DNA of 22,268 nucleotides from Candidatus Desantisbacteria bacterium CG2_30_40_21 (GCA_001873945.1 MNYI01000065.1:1-22268), one strand, 5' to 3'. Shown: positions 1 to 8,319, counted from the first letter of the stretch. The notes: generated by a model from the sequence alone, not told the origin. Made by a program: numbers and translations.

Positions 1-142
1 CATATCTTTCACTGTATTCCTTTATCCATGACAAATATTGTACCCGATCATTGTTGGTATCAAATACTATTTGCCTATAATTACCTCTCTGAGTAAGATG
101 ATGCGGTATGTTTGGTACGATAATTCTTGCCATTCTTGCCAT
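1..142 (-). CDS. REP-associated tyrosine transposase (Y1/IS200-like), N-terminal part, runs off the window
   Basis: The minus strand reads 47 codons from an ATG at 142 to the window edge. The protein starts MARMARIIVPNIPHHLTQRG and continues N-Y-R-Q-I-V-F-D. The VP-x2-PHH-x-TQRGN-x-RQ-x-VF pattern is the characteristic N-terminus of REP-associated Y1 transposases (TnpA-REP, RAYT). These single-strand DNA transposases act on short palindromic REP elements. The catalytic HUH pair and the tyrosine would lie beyond the edge, so activity cannot be judged. A second in-frame ATG at 133 is an alternative start. No clear Shine-Dalgarno is seen. A REP-like doublet occurs at 19514-19581 and may be a substrate, but that link is inference. 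Confidence 0.8.
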   Translation of the reverse strand, partial: MARMARIIVPNIPHHLTQRGNYRQIVFDTNNDRVQYLSWIKEYSERY

Positions 143-151
143 AATAAATAA

Positions 152-180
152 ATATTACCATATAAATCTTCTCTTGTCAA
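152..180 (-). promoter_or_regulatory. Possible sigma70 promoter of the transposase gene
   Basis: On the minus strand there is a perfect TTGACA at 180-175, a 17-nt spacer and TAATAT at 157-152, which matches 4 of 6 bases of the -10 consensus. The predicted start of transcription is only a few bases before the ATG at 142, so the mRNA would be nearly leaderless or start at the ATG at 133. Confidence 0.4.
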
Positions 181-330
181 GAAAAATGTGCGCTGTCCCC
201 GGTTTTCCCCCTGAATTCCTCGTGAACGGTTACAATTTGACTTACCCACATGATTCGCTATAGAACCAAGATTAACGCAAAGAGACACAGAGGCTTTCCA
301 ACGCTCTTCCGCGTTTGCCCTGTTTTTTTT
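181..330. other. Gene-free spacer holding fragments of dispersed repeats
   Basis: I see no gene here. GCTGTCCCC at 192-200 is the reverse complement of GGGGACAGC at 8413-8421. CGTGAACGGTTA at 220-231 recurs near 21815. The stretch around 268-290 (ACGCAAAGAGACACAGAGG) belongs to the purine-rich repeat family also seen at 1617, 2228, 14101 and 21499. This looks like a collection point for small dispersed elements between the transposase gene and pilT. Confidence 0.5.
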
Positions 331-331
331 C

Positions 332-360
332 TTGACATATATGGCAGAATAATGTAAAAT
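332..360 (+). promoter_or_regulatory. Strong sigma70 promoter upstream of pilT
   Basis: TTGACA (332-337), a 17-nt spacer and TAAAAT (355-360). The -35 is perfect, the spacing ideal and the -10 matches 5 of 6. The same two hexamers with the same spacing occur at 8347-8375 (minus) and 8468-8496 (plus), which supports this as the housekeeping promoter form here. It predicts a 5' leader of about 125 nt before the pilT ATG. Confidence 0.75.
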
Positions 361-410
361 AGTGCTAAATAGCTTAGCCCCTACCACAAATGTGTAAAAA
401 AGGGGATAGA

Positions 411-475
411 TATACTCAGCGATGTTATACTCAAGTGGGGCATAAATTGCGTTTTTTATGGCATCGTTGAGTATA
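411..475 (+). promoter_or_regulatory. Long stem-loop in the pilT 5' leader
   Basis: TATACTCAGCGATG (411-424) pairs with CATCGTTGAGTATA (462-475): 14 base pairs with one G-U wobble and a loop of about 37 nt that itself contains another TTATACTCA. The stem ends 5 nt before the AGAGG ribosome binding site at 481-485, so folding could affect translation. It lacks a following U-run, so it is not a typical intrinsic terminator. Confidence 0.55.
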
Positions 476-492
476 ATGCAAGAGGTAACATT

Positions 493-1575
493 ATGGTCAG
501 AACAGATTTTGATAAATTTCTCGAAATAGCTGTAAAATGTAAGGCTTCAGATCTTCATCTGAAGGCAGAAAGTCCTCCGCTTCTTCGTATTCAGGGGGAG
601 ATTATGCCTTTGAAACAAATGTCGCCTTTATCTGCTGAACAGGTAAGAAAGATGGCTATGAGTATCATGGATGAAAATCAACGGAAAAGGTTTGCTGAAG
701 ATATGGGTGTGGATGTTGGATATGACATCCCGGGACTTGCCAGATTCAGAACACATGTCTTCCAGCAAAGGGAGATGATAGGGATTGTTACCAGAATTAT
801 TCCCTTCAACATTCTAACCATAGAAGAATTAGGAATACCCCCTATTTGTATGGAATTATGTTCTCGTCCCAGGGGATTAATCATGATTACCGGCTCATCT
901 GGATGTGGAAAATCAACGACACAGGCTGCCTTGATTGATTATATAAATAAAAAGTTTCCACATCATATCATGACCATTGAGGATCCGATTGAGTTTGTTC
1001 ATACCTGCAAGGAAAGCCTTGTTAATCAACGGGAATTAGGAAGAGATACTTACTTTTTCTCTGAGGCATTAAAGCATGTTTTCAGAGAGGATCCTGATGT
1101 TATTTTAATCGGAGAGATGCGTGACCTTGAGACCATTTCTCTGGCTGTAACTGCTGCCGAAACAGGACATCTGGTGTTGGGAACCCTGCATACAACCGAT
1201 ACCATTTCCACCATAGATCGAATCGTTGATGTTTTTCCTCCACATCAACAGCAACAGGTAAGAATGCAGTTAACCATAAACCTTGTAGGTATTATTTCAC
1301 AACTCTTGGTCAAAAAGGCTGATGGAAGTGGAAGAATTGCTGCATTTGAGACCTTGATAGCTACCCCGGCAGTGAGATCATTGATCAGGGAAGCAAAGAC
1401 ATACCAGATTGCCTCTGTACTTCAAACAGGCAAAAAACAGGGCATGATGAGTATGGATCAATCCTTATCACAACTTGTACATCAACGAATTGTTACCTAT
1501 GATGACGCACTTAATGTAGCCATCAATCCTCGTGATTTCAAGCAATTAGTGGGCGATTTGGGGATGAAACATTAA
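493..1575 (+). CDS. pilT: Type IV pilus twitching-motility/retraction ATPase PilT
   Basis: This 360-residue hexameric ATPase powers retraction of type IV pili at the cytoplasmic base, giving twitching motility and DNA uptake. The N-terminal PAS-like part carries the ASDLHL motif near residue 18. Walker A (GSSGCGKS) is at about 134-141. An Asp-box (MTIEDPIEF) follows, then Walker B (VILIGEMRD) near 200, a His-box (GHLVLGTLHTTDT) near 225-238, and the C-terminal IREAKTYQI plus GMMSMDQSL stretch. Length fits the family (about 340-370). The ATG is preceded by AGAGG 7 nt upstream. PilU is the close alternative; the general assignment to retraction ATPase is secure. No other pilus gene is in the window, so it stands alone, with its own promoter at 332-360. 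Confidence 0.93.
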   Translation: MVRTDFDKFLEIAVKCKASDLHLKAESPPLLRIQGEIMPLKQMSPLSAEQVRKMAMSIMDENQRKRFAEDMGVDVGYDIPGLARFRTHVFQQREMIGIVTRIIPFNILTIEELGIPPICMELCSRPRGLIMITGSSGCGKSTTQAALIDYINKKFPHHIMTIEDPIEFVHTCKESLVNQRELGRDTYFFSEALKHVFREDPDVILIGEMRDLETISLAVTAAETGHLVLGTLHTTDTISTIDRIVDVFPPHQQQQVRMQLTINLVGIISQLLVKKADGSGRIAAFETLIATPAVRSLIREAKTYQIASVLQTGKKQGMMSMDQSLSQLVHQRIVTYDDALNVAINPRDFKQLVGDLGMKH

Positions 1576-1616
1576 TGTCATGTCAACCTTAAAATGACGG
1601 TAACAGGAAGTTTTTT

Positions 1617-1644
1617 ACCACGAAGAACACGAAGGACACGAAGG
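1617..1644 (+). repeat. Purine-rich tandem repeat that supplies the gmhA ribosome binding site
   Basis: Three degenerate 9-nt units (CACGAAGAA, CACGAAGGA, CACGAAGGA) run directly into GACAAAAAAAA and the gmhA ATG. The last unit creates AAGGAG at 1641-1646, 10 nt before the ATG at 1657. Related (C)ACAAAG or ACGCAAAG arrays occur at 268, 2228, 14101 and 21499, always between genes. Confidence 0.6.
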
Positions 1645-1656
1645 AGACAAAAAAAA

Positions 1657-2223
1657 ATGGAAAAAATAATAATCAGGGAGATTCAAGAAAGCATTGAGGT
1701 CAAAAATAATATCCCGTTAAAGGATGTAGCTTTGGCAGCAGAGATAATCATTAATGCCTACAGACAGAATAAAAAGGTGCTTATTTGCGGTAATGGTGGG
1801 TCTGCGGCAGATGCTCAACACATGACTGGTGAACTGGTTGGCAGGTTTAAGATGGAACGAGAGGCACTTGGGGCAATTGCCTTAACTACTGATACATCTA
1901 TCCTTACGGCAATAGGCAATGATTACGGATTTGAGGATGTATTCTCAAGGCAGATAGAGGCGTTAACAGAGTCCGGTGATGTAGTGATCGGGATAAGTAC
2001 CTCAGGGAACTCTCCTAATGTGCTCAAAGCAATTGCCATGGCTAAGAAAAAATCAGCTGTAACCATTGGGCTAACAGGCGGGGATGGCGGCAAGCTCAAG
2101 GATTTGACAGATGTATGTATTGTTGTCTCATCCTCGAATACCCCAAGAATACAGGAGTCGCACATCACTATTATCCATATCATTTGTCTGCTTGTAGAAC
2201 AATCATTGTTTGGAGGAAGGTAA
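1657..2223 (+). CDS. gmhA: Sedoheptulose-7-phosphate isomerase (phosphoheptose isomerase)
   Basis: GmhA converts sedoheptulose 7-phosphate to D-glycero-manno-heptose 7-phosphate, the first step of ADP-heptose synthesis for lipopolysaccharide core or S-layer glycans. The protein is a single SIS domain: GNGGSAADAQHMTGELVGRF near residue 45, TTDTSILTAIGNDYGFE, the sugar-phosphate loop GISTSGNSPNV, GLTGGDGG, and the C-terminal RIQESHITIIHIICLLVEQ helix whose Glu/His are the expected catalytic pair. I chose the ATG at 1657 (188 residues, family size about 190). The longer reading frame from 1594 would add an Arg-rich peptide that is simply the translated repeat at 1617-1644. DiaA, a SIS-domain paralogue, is the alternative. 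It lies 81 nt after pilT, probably in the same transcript. Confidence 0.9.
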   Translation: MEKIIIREIQESIEVKNNIPLKDVALAAEIIINAYRQNKKVLICGNGGSAADAQHMTGELVGRFKMEREALGAIALTTDTSILTAIGNDYGFEDVFSRQIEALTESGDVVIGISTSGNSPNVLKAIAMAKKKSAVTIGLTGGDGGKLKDLTDVCIVVSSSNTPRIQESHITIIHIICLLVEQSLFGGR

Positions 2224-2226
2224 CTA

Positions 2227-2360
2227 CTCACCACAAAGACACAAAAAGTTGATGGGTTGATGAGTTGATGGGTTGGAAAGGGAAGGGTTTATAGGTTTAT
2301 AATCTGTGTTCCTTTAACATATAAACTCATCAACCTATAAACCTATAAACCTATCAACAA
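2227..2360. repeat. Intergenic composite repeat with large inverted repeat
   Basis: ACCACAAAGACACAAAAAG is followed by tandem TTGATGGG/TTGATGAG units. A large inverted repeat then comes: GGTTTATAGGTTTATA near 2285-2300 against tandem CTATAAAC units near 2334-2354, with GTTGATG against CATCAAC around it. It ends just before the GGGAG ribosome binding site of the HIT gene. It may act as a hairpin between the two genes; it lacks a U-tract. Confidence 0.6.
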
Positions 2361-2372
2361 GGGAGAAAAATA

Positions 2373-2855
2373 ATGCATCTATTTGCCCCATCCAAATTGG
2401 AAAATTATCTGCTTGGTGAAAAACCAAAGGTAGATTGTATCCTGTGTGCGATCAGGGATAGGGATGAAAAGGTAGTCCAGCTTGATGTCTATCGTAGTCA
2501 GGATATGATTGTTTCCTTGAATCTATATCCATACAACCCGGGACATATAATGATCTTTCCCAATAGACACATCAAGGATATTCGCGAGTTGAATGAGGAA
2601 GAAACAAATCAGATGCAGTCATTGACCATAAAAATCCTTGATATCCTCGATAAACTTTATTCCCCTTCAGGGTATAACATTGGTTATAATATGGGTAATG
2701 TTGCTGGTGCAAGCATTGAACATCTACACCTGCATATTGTGCCAAGATATAAAAATGAGCTTGGATTTGTAGATATATTGAGCAATTCCAAGATAATCGT
2801 TGAGGACCCAAGGAAGACACTTGAGAGACTCAGAGAGGCATATGCAGAAGAATGA
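2373..2855 (+). CDS. HIT-family (histidine triad) nucleotide hydrolase or phosphorylase
   Basis: This 160-residue cytoplasmic enzyme belongs to the branch of the HIT superfamily that splits dinucleoside polyphosphates (Ap4A hydrolase or phosphorylase type). The histidine triad is at 117, 119 and 121 in SIEHLHLHIVPRY; the middle/last His form the phosphoramide intermediate. Other family marks are CILCAI near residue 21-26, VSLNLYPYNPGHIMIFPNRH near 50-69 and YNIGYNMGNVAGAS just before the triad. The start has GGGAG 7 nt upstream. It sits 30 nt before der in the same direction. Exact substrate cannot be told from the sequence. Confidence 0.88.
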   Translation: MHLFAPSKLENYLLGEKPKVDCILCAIRDRDEKVVQLDVYRSQDMIVSLNLYPYNPGHIMIFPNRHIKDIRELNEEETNQMQSLTIKILDILDKLYSPSGYNIGYNMGNVAGASIEHLHLHIVPRYKNELGFVDILSNSKIIVEDPRKTLERLREAYAEE

Positions 2856-2885
2856 GGTAATTATACTCAGCGAGGATATAAAAAA

Positions 2886-4235
2886 ATGAATAAACCAGTT
2901 GTAGCTATTGTAGGCAGACCAAATGTTGGCAAGTCAACCCTGTTTAATCGAATGTCATCTACCCGGCAGGCAATTGTCCATCCCACACCAGGGGTAACAA
3001 GGGACAGGAATTATATTGAAGTCTCATGGTCAGGGATTGAATTTGTCCTTATTGATACCGGTGGGATTGAGGTTAACAGCCATGACTCATTGCTTCAAGG
3101 AATAAGGTATCAGGCAGAAATGGCTATTAAAGAAGCAGCCGTTATTGTATTTCTTTGCGATGGTCAGGATGGGGTTGCGACTCAAGACATAGAAGTATCA
3201 CGCATGTTGCATAAAACCTTTCAACCCATTATATTGGTTGTAAATAAGGTTGATAATATCCTGCGAGAGCCGGAATTTATCTCCGAGTTTTATAGGCTGG
3301 GCATGGGTAATCCCATAGCCATATCAAGTATTCATGGGTTAAACATCAATACCCTTCTTGATGAGATAATCTCTCATCTCCCTCAATATAAAGAAATATC
3401 ACCTATAGACGAAGATACGAAAGATGAGAGGAAAAAGAATCAAATTGCTGTGGCTATTGTTGGCAAGCCCAATGTAGGCAAATCATCTCTAATAAATACC
3501 ATTCTCGGCGAGGAAAGGATGCTGGTGGATAATGTGCCGGGAACAACTCGGGATACGATTGATACACTTATCACATGGAATGATAAAGAAATGATTCTTA
3601 TTGATACTGCCGGAATTAGAAAAAAGGCAAAGATAGAAGAGGATGTTGAAAAGTCAAGCGTTTTGCGGGCATTAGCTGCGGTTAAACGCTCCACGGTCTC
3701 TGTGTTAACGATTGATTGCAATGAAGGACTAACTGAGCAGGATCAAAAGATATTGTCCAAGATAGAAGAGAGGGGATGCGGGTGTATTATTGCTATTAAT
3801 AAATGGGATACCAGACCATTAGATGAGGAGACTGAAACACTGCGAGAGGCATACGCAAATTTTATACGAGAACAAATCCCATATCTTGTATTCGTTCAAG
3901 TAATTTTTACATCTGCACTTAAAAACCAGGGAATTACCAGACTCCTTAACCTTATAGAGAGTACTGCTCAAAAGCATAGGAAACTAATATCAACGGGCAA
4001 GCTTAATCGAGCAATTGAAAAGGCTTGTGAAGAGATTCAGCCGCCAACCATTAAGGGAAAACAATTGAAGATTCGTTATGCTACTCAGGTAAAGGCAGGA
4101 CCACCGATATTTTCCCTGTTTGTCAATCAACAAACACTTTTTACCCCCGCCTATTCTAAATATTTAATGAAAAAACTTCGTGAAGAATTTGGGTTTGAGG
4201 GTGTGCCGATTAAGTTTGCAGTTAAACAGAAGTAA
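2886..4235 (+). CDS. der: Ribosome-associated GTPase Der (EngA)
   Basis: Der is an essential GTPase with two G domains in tandem and a C-terminal KH-like domain; it acts in 50S subunit maturation. G domain 1 shows GRPNVGKS (residues 9-16), TPGVTRDR, DTGG and NKVD. G domain 2 shows GKPNVGKSS near 193, PGTTRDTID, DTAGIRKK and NKWD. The C-terminal part (about 350-449) has the KH-like stretch with RYATQVKAGPPIFSLFVN. All guanine-binding motifs are intact, and 449 residues is the normal length. The upstream AGCGAGGATATAAAAAA holds a weak GAGG and repeats the TATACTCAGCGA element of the pilT leader (2862-2873). Confidence 0.96.
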   Translation: MNKPVVAIVGRPNVGKSTLFNRMSSTRQAIVHPTPGVTRDRNYIEVSWSGIEFVLIDTGGIEVNSHDSLLQGIRYQAEMAIKEAAVIVFLCDGQDGVATQDIEVSRMLHKTFQPIILVVNKVDNILREPEFISEFYRLGMGNPIAISSIHGLNINTLLDEIISHLPQYKEISPIDEDTKDERKKNQIAVAIVGKPNVGKSSLINTILGEERMLVDNVPGTTRDTIDTLITWNDKEMILIDTAGIRKKAKIEEDVEKSSVLRALAAVKRSTVSVLTIDCNEGLTEQDQKILSKIEERGCGCIIAINKWDTRPLDEETETLREAYANFIREQIPYLVFVQVIFTSALKNQGITRLLNLIESTAQKHRKLISTGKLNRAIEKACEEIQPPTIKGKQLKIRYATQVKAGPPIFSLFVNQQTLFTPAYSKYLMKKLREEFGFEGVPIKFAVKQK

Positions 4236-4427
4236 CAGCTCAGGGATAAGATGGAGAAAGGGAGAAAGAGCATTTGCGTAGTAATTTTCGTCATACAGAT
4301 CAAAAAAATGCAAAGATTCAGTCGTCTTGGTTGACTATTCTCAAGATGTAGTCGAGATTACCACATTCCTAACAGGATGGAATACGGATAGCATTGGAAG
4401 CAATGAACAGGTTGGAGGGGGAAAATT

Positions 4428-5723
4428 ATGACTCAATTACAACAAGCAATATCAGGAATAATCACTGATGAGGTAAGATTTGTTGCCGATAGTGAGGGGC
4501 GGGATATTGAGTTTATCCGTCAGGGTATTGCTGTGGGCAGAATAGTTATACCGCATAATATCAATCATCGCATTAATATATATTCAGGAATAGGTGAAGG
4601 GCTTAGAACCAAGGTCAATGCTAACATTGGCACATCACCCCAGCACATTGAGCTTGATGAGGAGATAAAAAAGGCAGAGACAGCCATTGCTTTCGGGGCA
4701 GATGCTATTATGGATTTGAGTATTGCTGGTGAGACAAGAGAAATAAGGAAAACATTGCTTAAAAAGATAGCCGTTCCGTTTGGGACCGTGCCGATATACG
4801 AGGCTGCATTGAATGCCGTTGAAAGGGATGGCTCTATCATGTCCATGACCCCTGAAAGCATTCTTGAGGTGATTGCCCGACAGGCTGAGGATGGTGTAGA
4901 TTTTATAACCATTCATTCCGGGGTTACACAATTGATTATTGAGAGACTGAAACAACAGGGTAGATGTATGGATACAGTCAGTCGTGGCGGTACATTTATT
5001 GTCGAATGGATGCTTTACCATAACAGGGAAAATCCGTTTTATGAGAGGTTTGATGATATTCTGCATATTGCTAAACAGTATGATGTGGTTTTGAGCCTTG
5101 GGGATGGATTGCGACCCGGATGTCTGATGGATGCTACAGACAGACCACAGATTCAGGAATTGATTATTCTAGGAGAGTTGGCGAAAAGGGCTTATGAGGC
5201 ACAGGTGCAGGTGATGATTGAGGGTCCGGGTCATGTTCCTATGAATCAAATAACAGCAAATGTGCTTCTACAAAAACAACTCTGTAATCATGCCCCATTC
5301 TATGTGTTGGGACCATTGGTAACAGATATTGCCCCTGGATATGATCATATAACCGCAGCCATTGGCGGGGCAATTGCTGCTGGTGCAGGGGCTGATTTTT
5401 TATGTTATGTTACCCCGTCGGAACACTTGAACCTTCCTACTATAGAGGATGTGAAAAATGGTGTTATTGCTGCCAGAATTGCTGCTCATGCGGGTGATAT
5501 TGCCAAACAAATACCAGGGGCATTTGACAGGGATATTCAGATGGCTAAGGCAAGGGCTGAGCTTGATTGGAAAAAACAGGCTGAATGTAGCGTAGACCCT
5601 GACAGGGTCAATGCGATCAGGGGACATATTCAGGATGATACCTGCGGGATGTGTGGCAGTTTTTGTGCTATTAAGATGGTCAGAGAAAGGTTGCAGAAGG
5701 CAGAGGGAAAGAGGTCGAAATGA
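4428..5723 (+). CDS. thiC: Phosphomethylpyrimidine synthase ThiC
   Basis: ThiC is a radical SAM enzyme of thiamine synthesis. It rearranges 5-aminoimidazole ribotide into 4-amino-5-hydroxymethyl-2-methylpyrimidine phosphate. The 431-residue protein is the short form without the long N-terminal extension. Marks: EFIRQG and GRIVIP near 30-42, LRTKVNANIGTS, GADAIMDLS, GTVPIYEA, EGPGHVPMNQI, and the C-terminal cluster motif CGMCGSFC with Cys 406, 409 and 413 (CX2CX4C), which binds the [4Fe-4S] cluster. GGAGG at 4414-4418 sets the start. The 192-nt gap before it has no gene and no recognisable TPP riboswitch core, which is unusual since thiC is a classic TPP-riboswitch target. It is followed after 37 nt by pyrG. 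Confidence 0.96.
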   Translation: MTQLQQAISGIITDEVRFVADSEGRDIEFIRQGIAVGRIVIPHNINHRINIYSGIGEGLRTKVNANIGTSPQHIELDEEIKKAETAIAFGADAIMDLSIAGETREIRKTLLKKIAVPFGTVPIYEAALNAVERDGSIMSMTPESILEVIARQAEDGVDFITIHSGVTQLIIERLKQQGRCMDTVSRGGTFIVEWMLYHNRENPFYERFDDILHIAKQYDVVLSLGDGLRPGCLMDATDRPQIQELIILGELAKRAYEAQVQVMIEGPGHVPMNQITANVLLQKQLCNHAPFYVLGPLVTDIAPGYDHITAAIGGAIAAGAGADFLCYVTPSEHLNLPTIEDVKNGVIAARIAAHAGDIAKQIPGAFDRDIQMAKARAELDWKKQAECSVDPDRVNAIRGHIQDDTCGMCGSFCAIKMVRERLQKAEGKRSK

Positions 5724-5760
5724 CAGAGGAGAGGAAAGTTTGAATCAGGAGGATTTTCAA

Positions 5761-7374
5761 GTGAAATATATTTTTGTAACCGGCGGGGTTGTATCTTCCT
5801 TAGGAAAGGGTGTGGCTGCTGCCTCTATTGGTCATCTTTTGGAATCAAGGGGGCTACGAATTTCCATGCAAAAGCTTGACCCTTATATCAATGTTGACCC
5901 GGGAACAATGAGTCCGTATCAGCATGGTGAGGTTTATGTGACTGATGATGGGGCAGAAACAGATCTGGATCTGGGGCATTACGAACGGTTTACTGATGTT
6001 AAATTAAGCAAGGCAAGCAATGTAACCACTGGAAAGATATATCAATCTGTTATAACCAAAGAAAGAAAGGGGGAATACCTTGGGCAGACTGTTCAGGTGA
6101 TCCCTCATATTACAGATGAAATAAAATCCTGTGTTAAATTGATGGCAAATGAAGATATAGATGTGGTTATTGTTGAGGTTGGTGGTACGGTTGGTGATAT
6201 GGAAGGTATGCCATTTATGGAGGCTATCAGGCAATTCAAAAAGGATGTGGGCAGAAACAATGTCATTTATATCCATTTAACATTGGTGCCGTTTATCAAG
6301 GTTTCAGGAGAGGTGAAAACAAAACCTACACAGCATAGTGTCAATAAATTAAGGGAAATAGGAATTATCCCCGATATACTTATATGTCGTACAGAGCGAG
6401 GCTTGAGCGAGGAGATAAAGGAAAAAATTTCCCTGTTTTGTGATGTAGAAAAAAATGCTGTAATTAATGCCCCTGATGTAAGCAGCGTATATGAGATCCC
6501 TATTGTCTTTAAGCGGCAGGGGGTAGATAACCTGATTATTGATTTGCTTAGATTAACGGATAAGGTTCCCTTGCCCCAGAAAGAGGATTTATGGGCAGAT
6601 ATGGTGAATCGGTTAAAGAGTCCAAAACACTCCCTGACAATTGCTGTGGTAGGGAAATACATAAAGCTGCCTGATGCCTACAAAAGTATTGTCGAGGCAC
6701 TTAATCATGGTGGTATCTGGCATGGAGCAAAAATACATATAAGATGGGTTGATTCTGAAGGCTTGAAGTCACCCATTGATGCAGAAAAACTTCTTTCCGA
6801 TTTAGGCGGGATATTGGTGCCGGGTGGATTTGGATACAGGGGGATTGAGGGTAAATTAGAGGCTGTTCGATATGCCCGGGAGAATAAGATTCCATTTCTT
6901 GGCATATGTCTTGGCTTGCAGTGTGTGGTGATTGAATTTGCCAATAATGTTCTTGGACTTACGGGTGCAAACTCGGTGGAGGTTGACCCTGAGACACCAC
7001 ATCCAGTAATACACCTGATGGAAGAGCAGCAGGATATTACAAACATGGGTGGAACCATGCGGCTGGGAAGTTATCCAGCTATTATACGAAAATGGACAAC
7101 AACGATTAAGGCATATGGATTGGAATTAATATCTGAAAGGCATAGGCATCGATATGAGATTAATCCCAAATATTGTGCGGAATTTGAAAAGGCAGGATTA
7201 ATCATGGCTGGGACTTCACCTGATGGCAGATTAGTAGAAATAGTGGAGCTCAAGGATCATCCCTGGTTTGTAGCCACACAGTTTCATCCAGAATTCAAAT
7301 CAAAACCAACGGCTCCACACCCGTTATTCAGGGAATTTGTTTTTAATAGTTTGAAGCATCAGGGAAGGATATGA
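5761..7374 (+). CDS. pyrG: CTP synthase
   Basis: PyrG makes CTP from UTP, ATP and glutamine as the last step of de novo pyrimidine nucleotide synthesis. The synthase domain starts at once with YIFVTGGVVSSLGKGVAAAS and carries DPYINVDPGTMSPYQHGEVY and VGGTVGDMEGMPF. The C-terminal class I glutaminase shows the nucleophile elbow FLGICLGLQ near residue 380, and FHPEF (His, Glu) near 510. I chose the GTG at 5761: AGGAGG at 5747-5752 lies 8 nt upstream and the family N-terminus begins there. This gives 537 residues (family about 535-545). The open frame upstream to 5611 overlaps thiC and is not coding. Probably cotranscribed with thiC. Confidence 0.96.
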   Translation: MKYIFVTGGVVSSLGKGVAAASIGHLLESRGLRISMQKLDPYINVDPGTMSPYQHGEVYVTDDGAETDLDLGHYERFTDVKLSKASNVTTGKIYQSVITKERKGEYLGQTVQVIPHITDEIKSCVKLMANEDIDVVIVEVGGTVGDMEGMPFMEAIRQFKKDVGRNNVIYIHLTLVPFIKVSGEVKTKPTQHSVNKLREIGIIPDILICRTERGLSEEIKEKISLFCDVEKNAVINAPDVSSVYEIPIVFKRQGVDNLIIDLLRLTDKVPLPQKEDLWADMVNRLKSPKHSLTIAVVGKYIKLPDAYKSIVEALNHGGIWHGAKIHIRWVDSEGLKSPIDAEKLLSDLGGILVPGGFGYRGIEGKLEAVRYARENKIPFLGICLGLQCVVIEFANNVLGLTGANSVEVDPETPHPVIHLMEEQQDITNMGGTMRLGSYPAIIRKWTTTIKAYGLELISERHRHRYEINPKYCAEFEKAGLIMAGTSPDGRLVEIVELKDHPWFVATQFHPEFKSKPTAPHPLFREFVFNSLKHQGRI

Positions 7375-7394
7375 TTTTTTGGGGGGTATAAAAT

Positions 7395-7808
7395 ATGGCA
7401 AGGAATATGAGTCGGGATGATGTGCAGAAACTTCTTGGGGCACTAAAAGACATCCTTGGAACGAATGCTGAGACACAAGAACAGGATATGGAATGGAAGA
7501 AAGAGATGGAGAACCCGCAAATTGATGCCCGTGATACCATTGGAGGGATAGAGAATGGGGGAAAATCAGATGCCAGAGGTGCTACCGCTAACACCAGATA
7601 TTTTCGAGATATAGAGCCTGAGCCAACCAGATCGAAATCAGTCGGGTCAGATATAGTAAATTTCCTCTGGATAGTGGTTATTGTGGGGGCTATTGGGTTT
7701 GGAGGTTGGAGTTTTTTCTCATCCGGTACAGCAGGCAAGGTTATGGGTGCTGTAAAACAACAAGGGGATAAGGTAGTTAAATTTGTTACTGGTGGGGCAC
7801 AAAAGTAA
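7395..7808 (+). CDS. Small single-pass membrane protein, unrecognised
   Basis: I do not recognise this 137-residue protein. Residues 1-85 are hydrophilic and charged (RNMSRDDVQKLLGALKDILG near the start, then Glu/Gly-rich low complexity). One hydrophobic helix follows at about 90-112 (IVNFLWIVVIVGAIGFGGW), then a basic tail of about 25 residues (VMGAVKQQGDKVVKFVTG). That suggests a C-terminally anchored or bitopic membrane protein. It starts 20 nt after pyrG, preceded by a G-run (GGGGGG) that is a poor ribosome binding site, and may be the last gene of the thiC-pyrG transcript. It converges on the coiled-coil gene. Confidence 0.65.
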   Translation: MARNMSRDDVQKLLGALKDILGTNAETQEQDMEWKKEMENPQIDARDTIGGIENGGKSDARGATANTRYFRDIEPEPTRSKSVGSDIVNFLWIVVIVGAIGFGGWSFFSSGTAGKVMGAVKQQGDKVVKFVTGGAQK

Positions 7809-7881
7809 TATCATGCAAAACATGGACGATTAATCACATAGGCATAAGAATATTATTGGTTACCTTATCCTTTCCCACCTA

Positions 7882-8319
7882 TTATGCGGCTAATTTCAGC
7901 AATTCTTCCTTCATCCCTTCTATCACCTGCTCCACATGGACAATCCTCCTTTCTAATACCTTATGGTCATCCCGCCGAACAACTACATCATAAAGTCGGT
8001 CCATTCGTTTATTCGTCTCATCTATTCTGGCAGTTAAGCTCTTATCTAATCCATCTATCCGTTTATTTGTCTCATCTATCCGTTTATTCGTCTCATCTAT
8101 CCGAGCGGTATTCTTAGCTATTTCTTCCTTTAATTCTACCCTTAGCCCATCTATTCTTCTACTCTGATCAGCAAGATGAGTATTTATATCATCAATTCGT
8201 TTATTTGTCAACAAAAGTATTGATTTAATTTCCAGATATTCATCTTTGATTATCCCAATCTCAGGAAGAATAAGCTCCTGAATCAATTTTTTTACATTTT
8301 CAACTACAACTTCCATCAT
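7882..8319 (-). CDS. Coiled-coil protein with tandem RIDETNK repeats
   Basis: This 145-residue protein has no recognisable enzyme domain. From about residue 38 to the end it is a continuous heptad-type coiled coil. Units such as ARIDETNK, RIDETNK, RIDGLDK and ARIDETNK occupy the middle; the DNA there is a 21-bp direct repeat (8052-8072, 8073-8093, part of a third). Residues 1-36 (VKKLIQELILPEIGIIKDEY) form a more hydrophobic head. Such proteins are often structural or tether-like; no function is claimed. The start at 8319 has AGGAGG at 8336-8331. A second ATG at 8316 is possible. It has its own promoter at 8375-8347 and is transcribed divergently from tig. Confidence 0.7.
   Translation of the reverse strand: MMEVVVENVKKLIQELILPEIGIIKDEYLEIKSILLLTNKRIDDINTHLADQSRRIDGLRVELKEEIAKNTARIDETNKRIDETNKRIDGLDKSLTARIDETNKRMDRLYDVVVRRDDHKVLERRIVHVEQVIEGMKEELLKLAA

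Noticed and set aside
67..387. Minus-strand open frame of 106 codons before pilT
   Set aside because: It is out of frame with the transposase text that is clearly recognisable on the same strand at 1-142, crosses the pilT promoter, and has no family-like content.
1594..1656. Longer N-terminus of GmhA from ATG 1594
   Set aside because: The 21 added residues (Arg-rich) are the translated tandem repeat, and the family N-terminus begins at ATG 1657.
4236..4427. TPP riboswitch expected upstream of thiC
   Set aside because: I looked for the conserved CUGAGA and GAACCUGAUCUGG-type cores in this 192-nt gap and found neither. Only unstructured A-rich sequence and the GGAGG site are seen.
5611..5760. 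PyrG N-terminal extension of 50 residues
   Set aside because: It overlaps the thiC 3' end in another frame. The GTG at 5761 has AGGAGG at the right distance and matches the family start.
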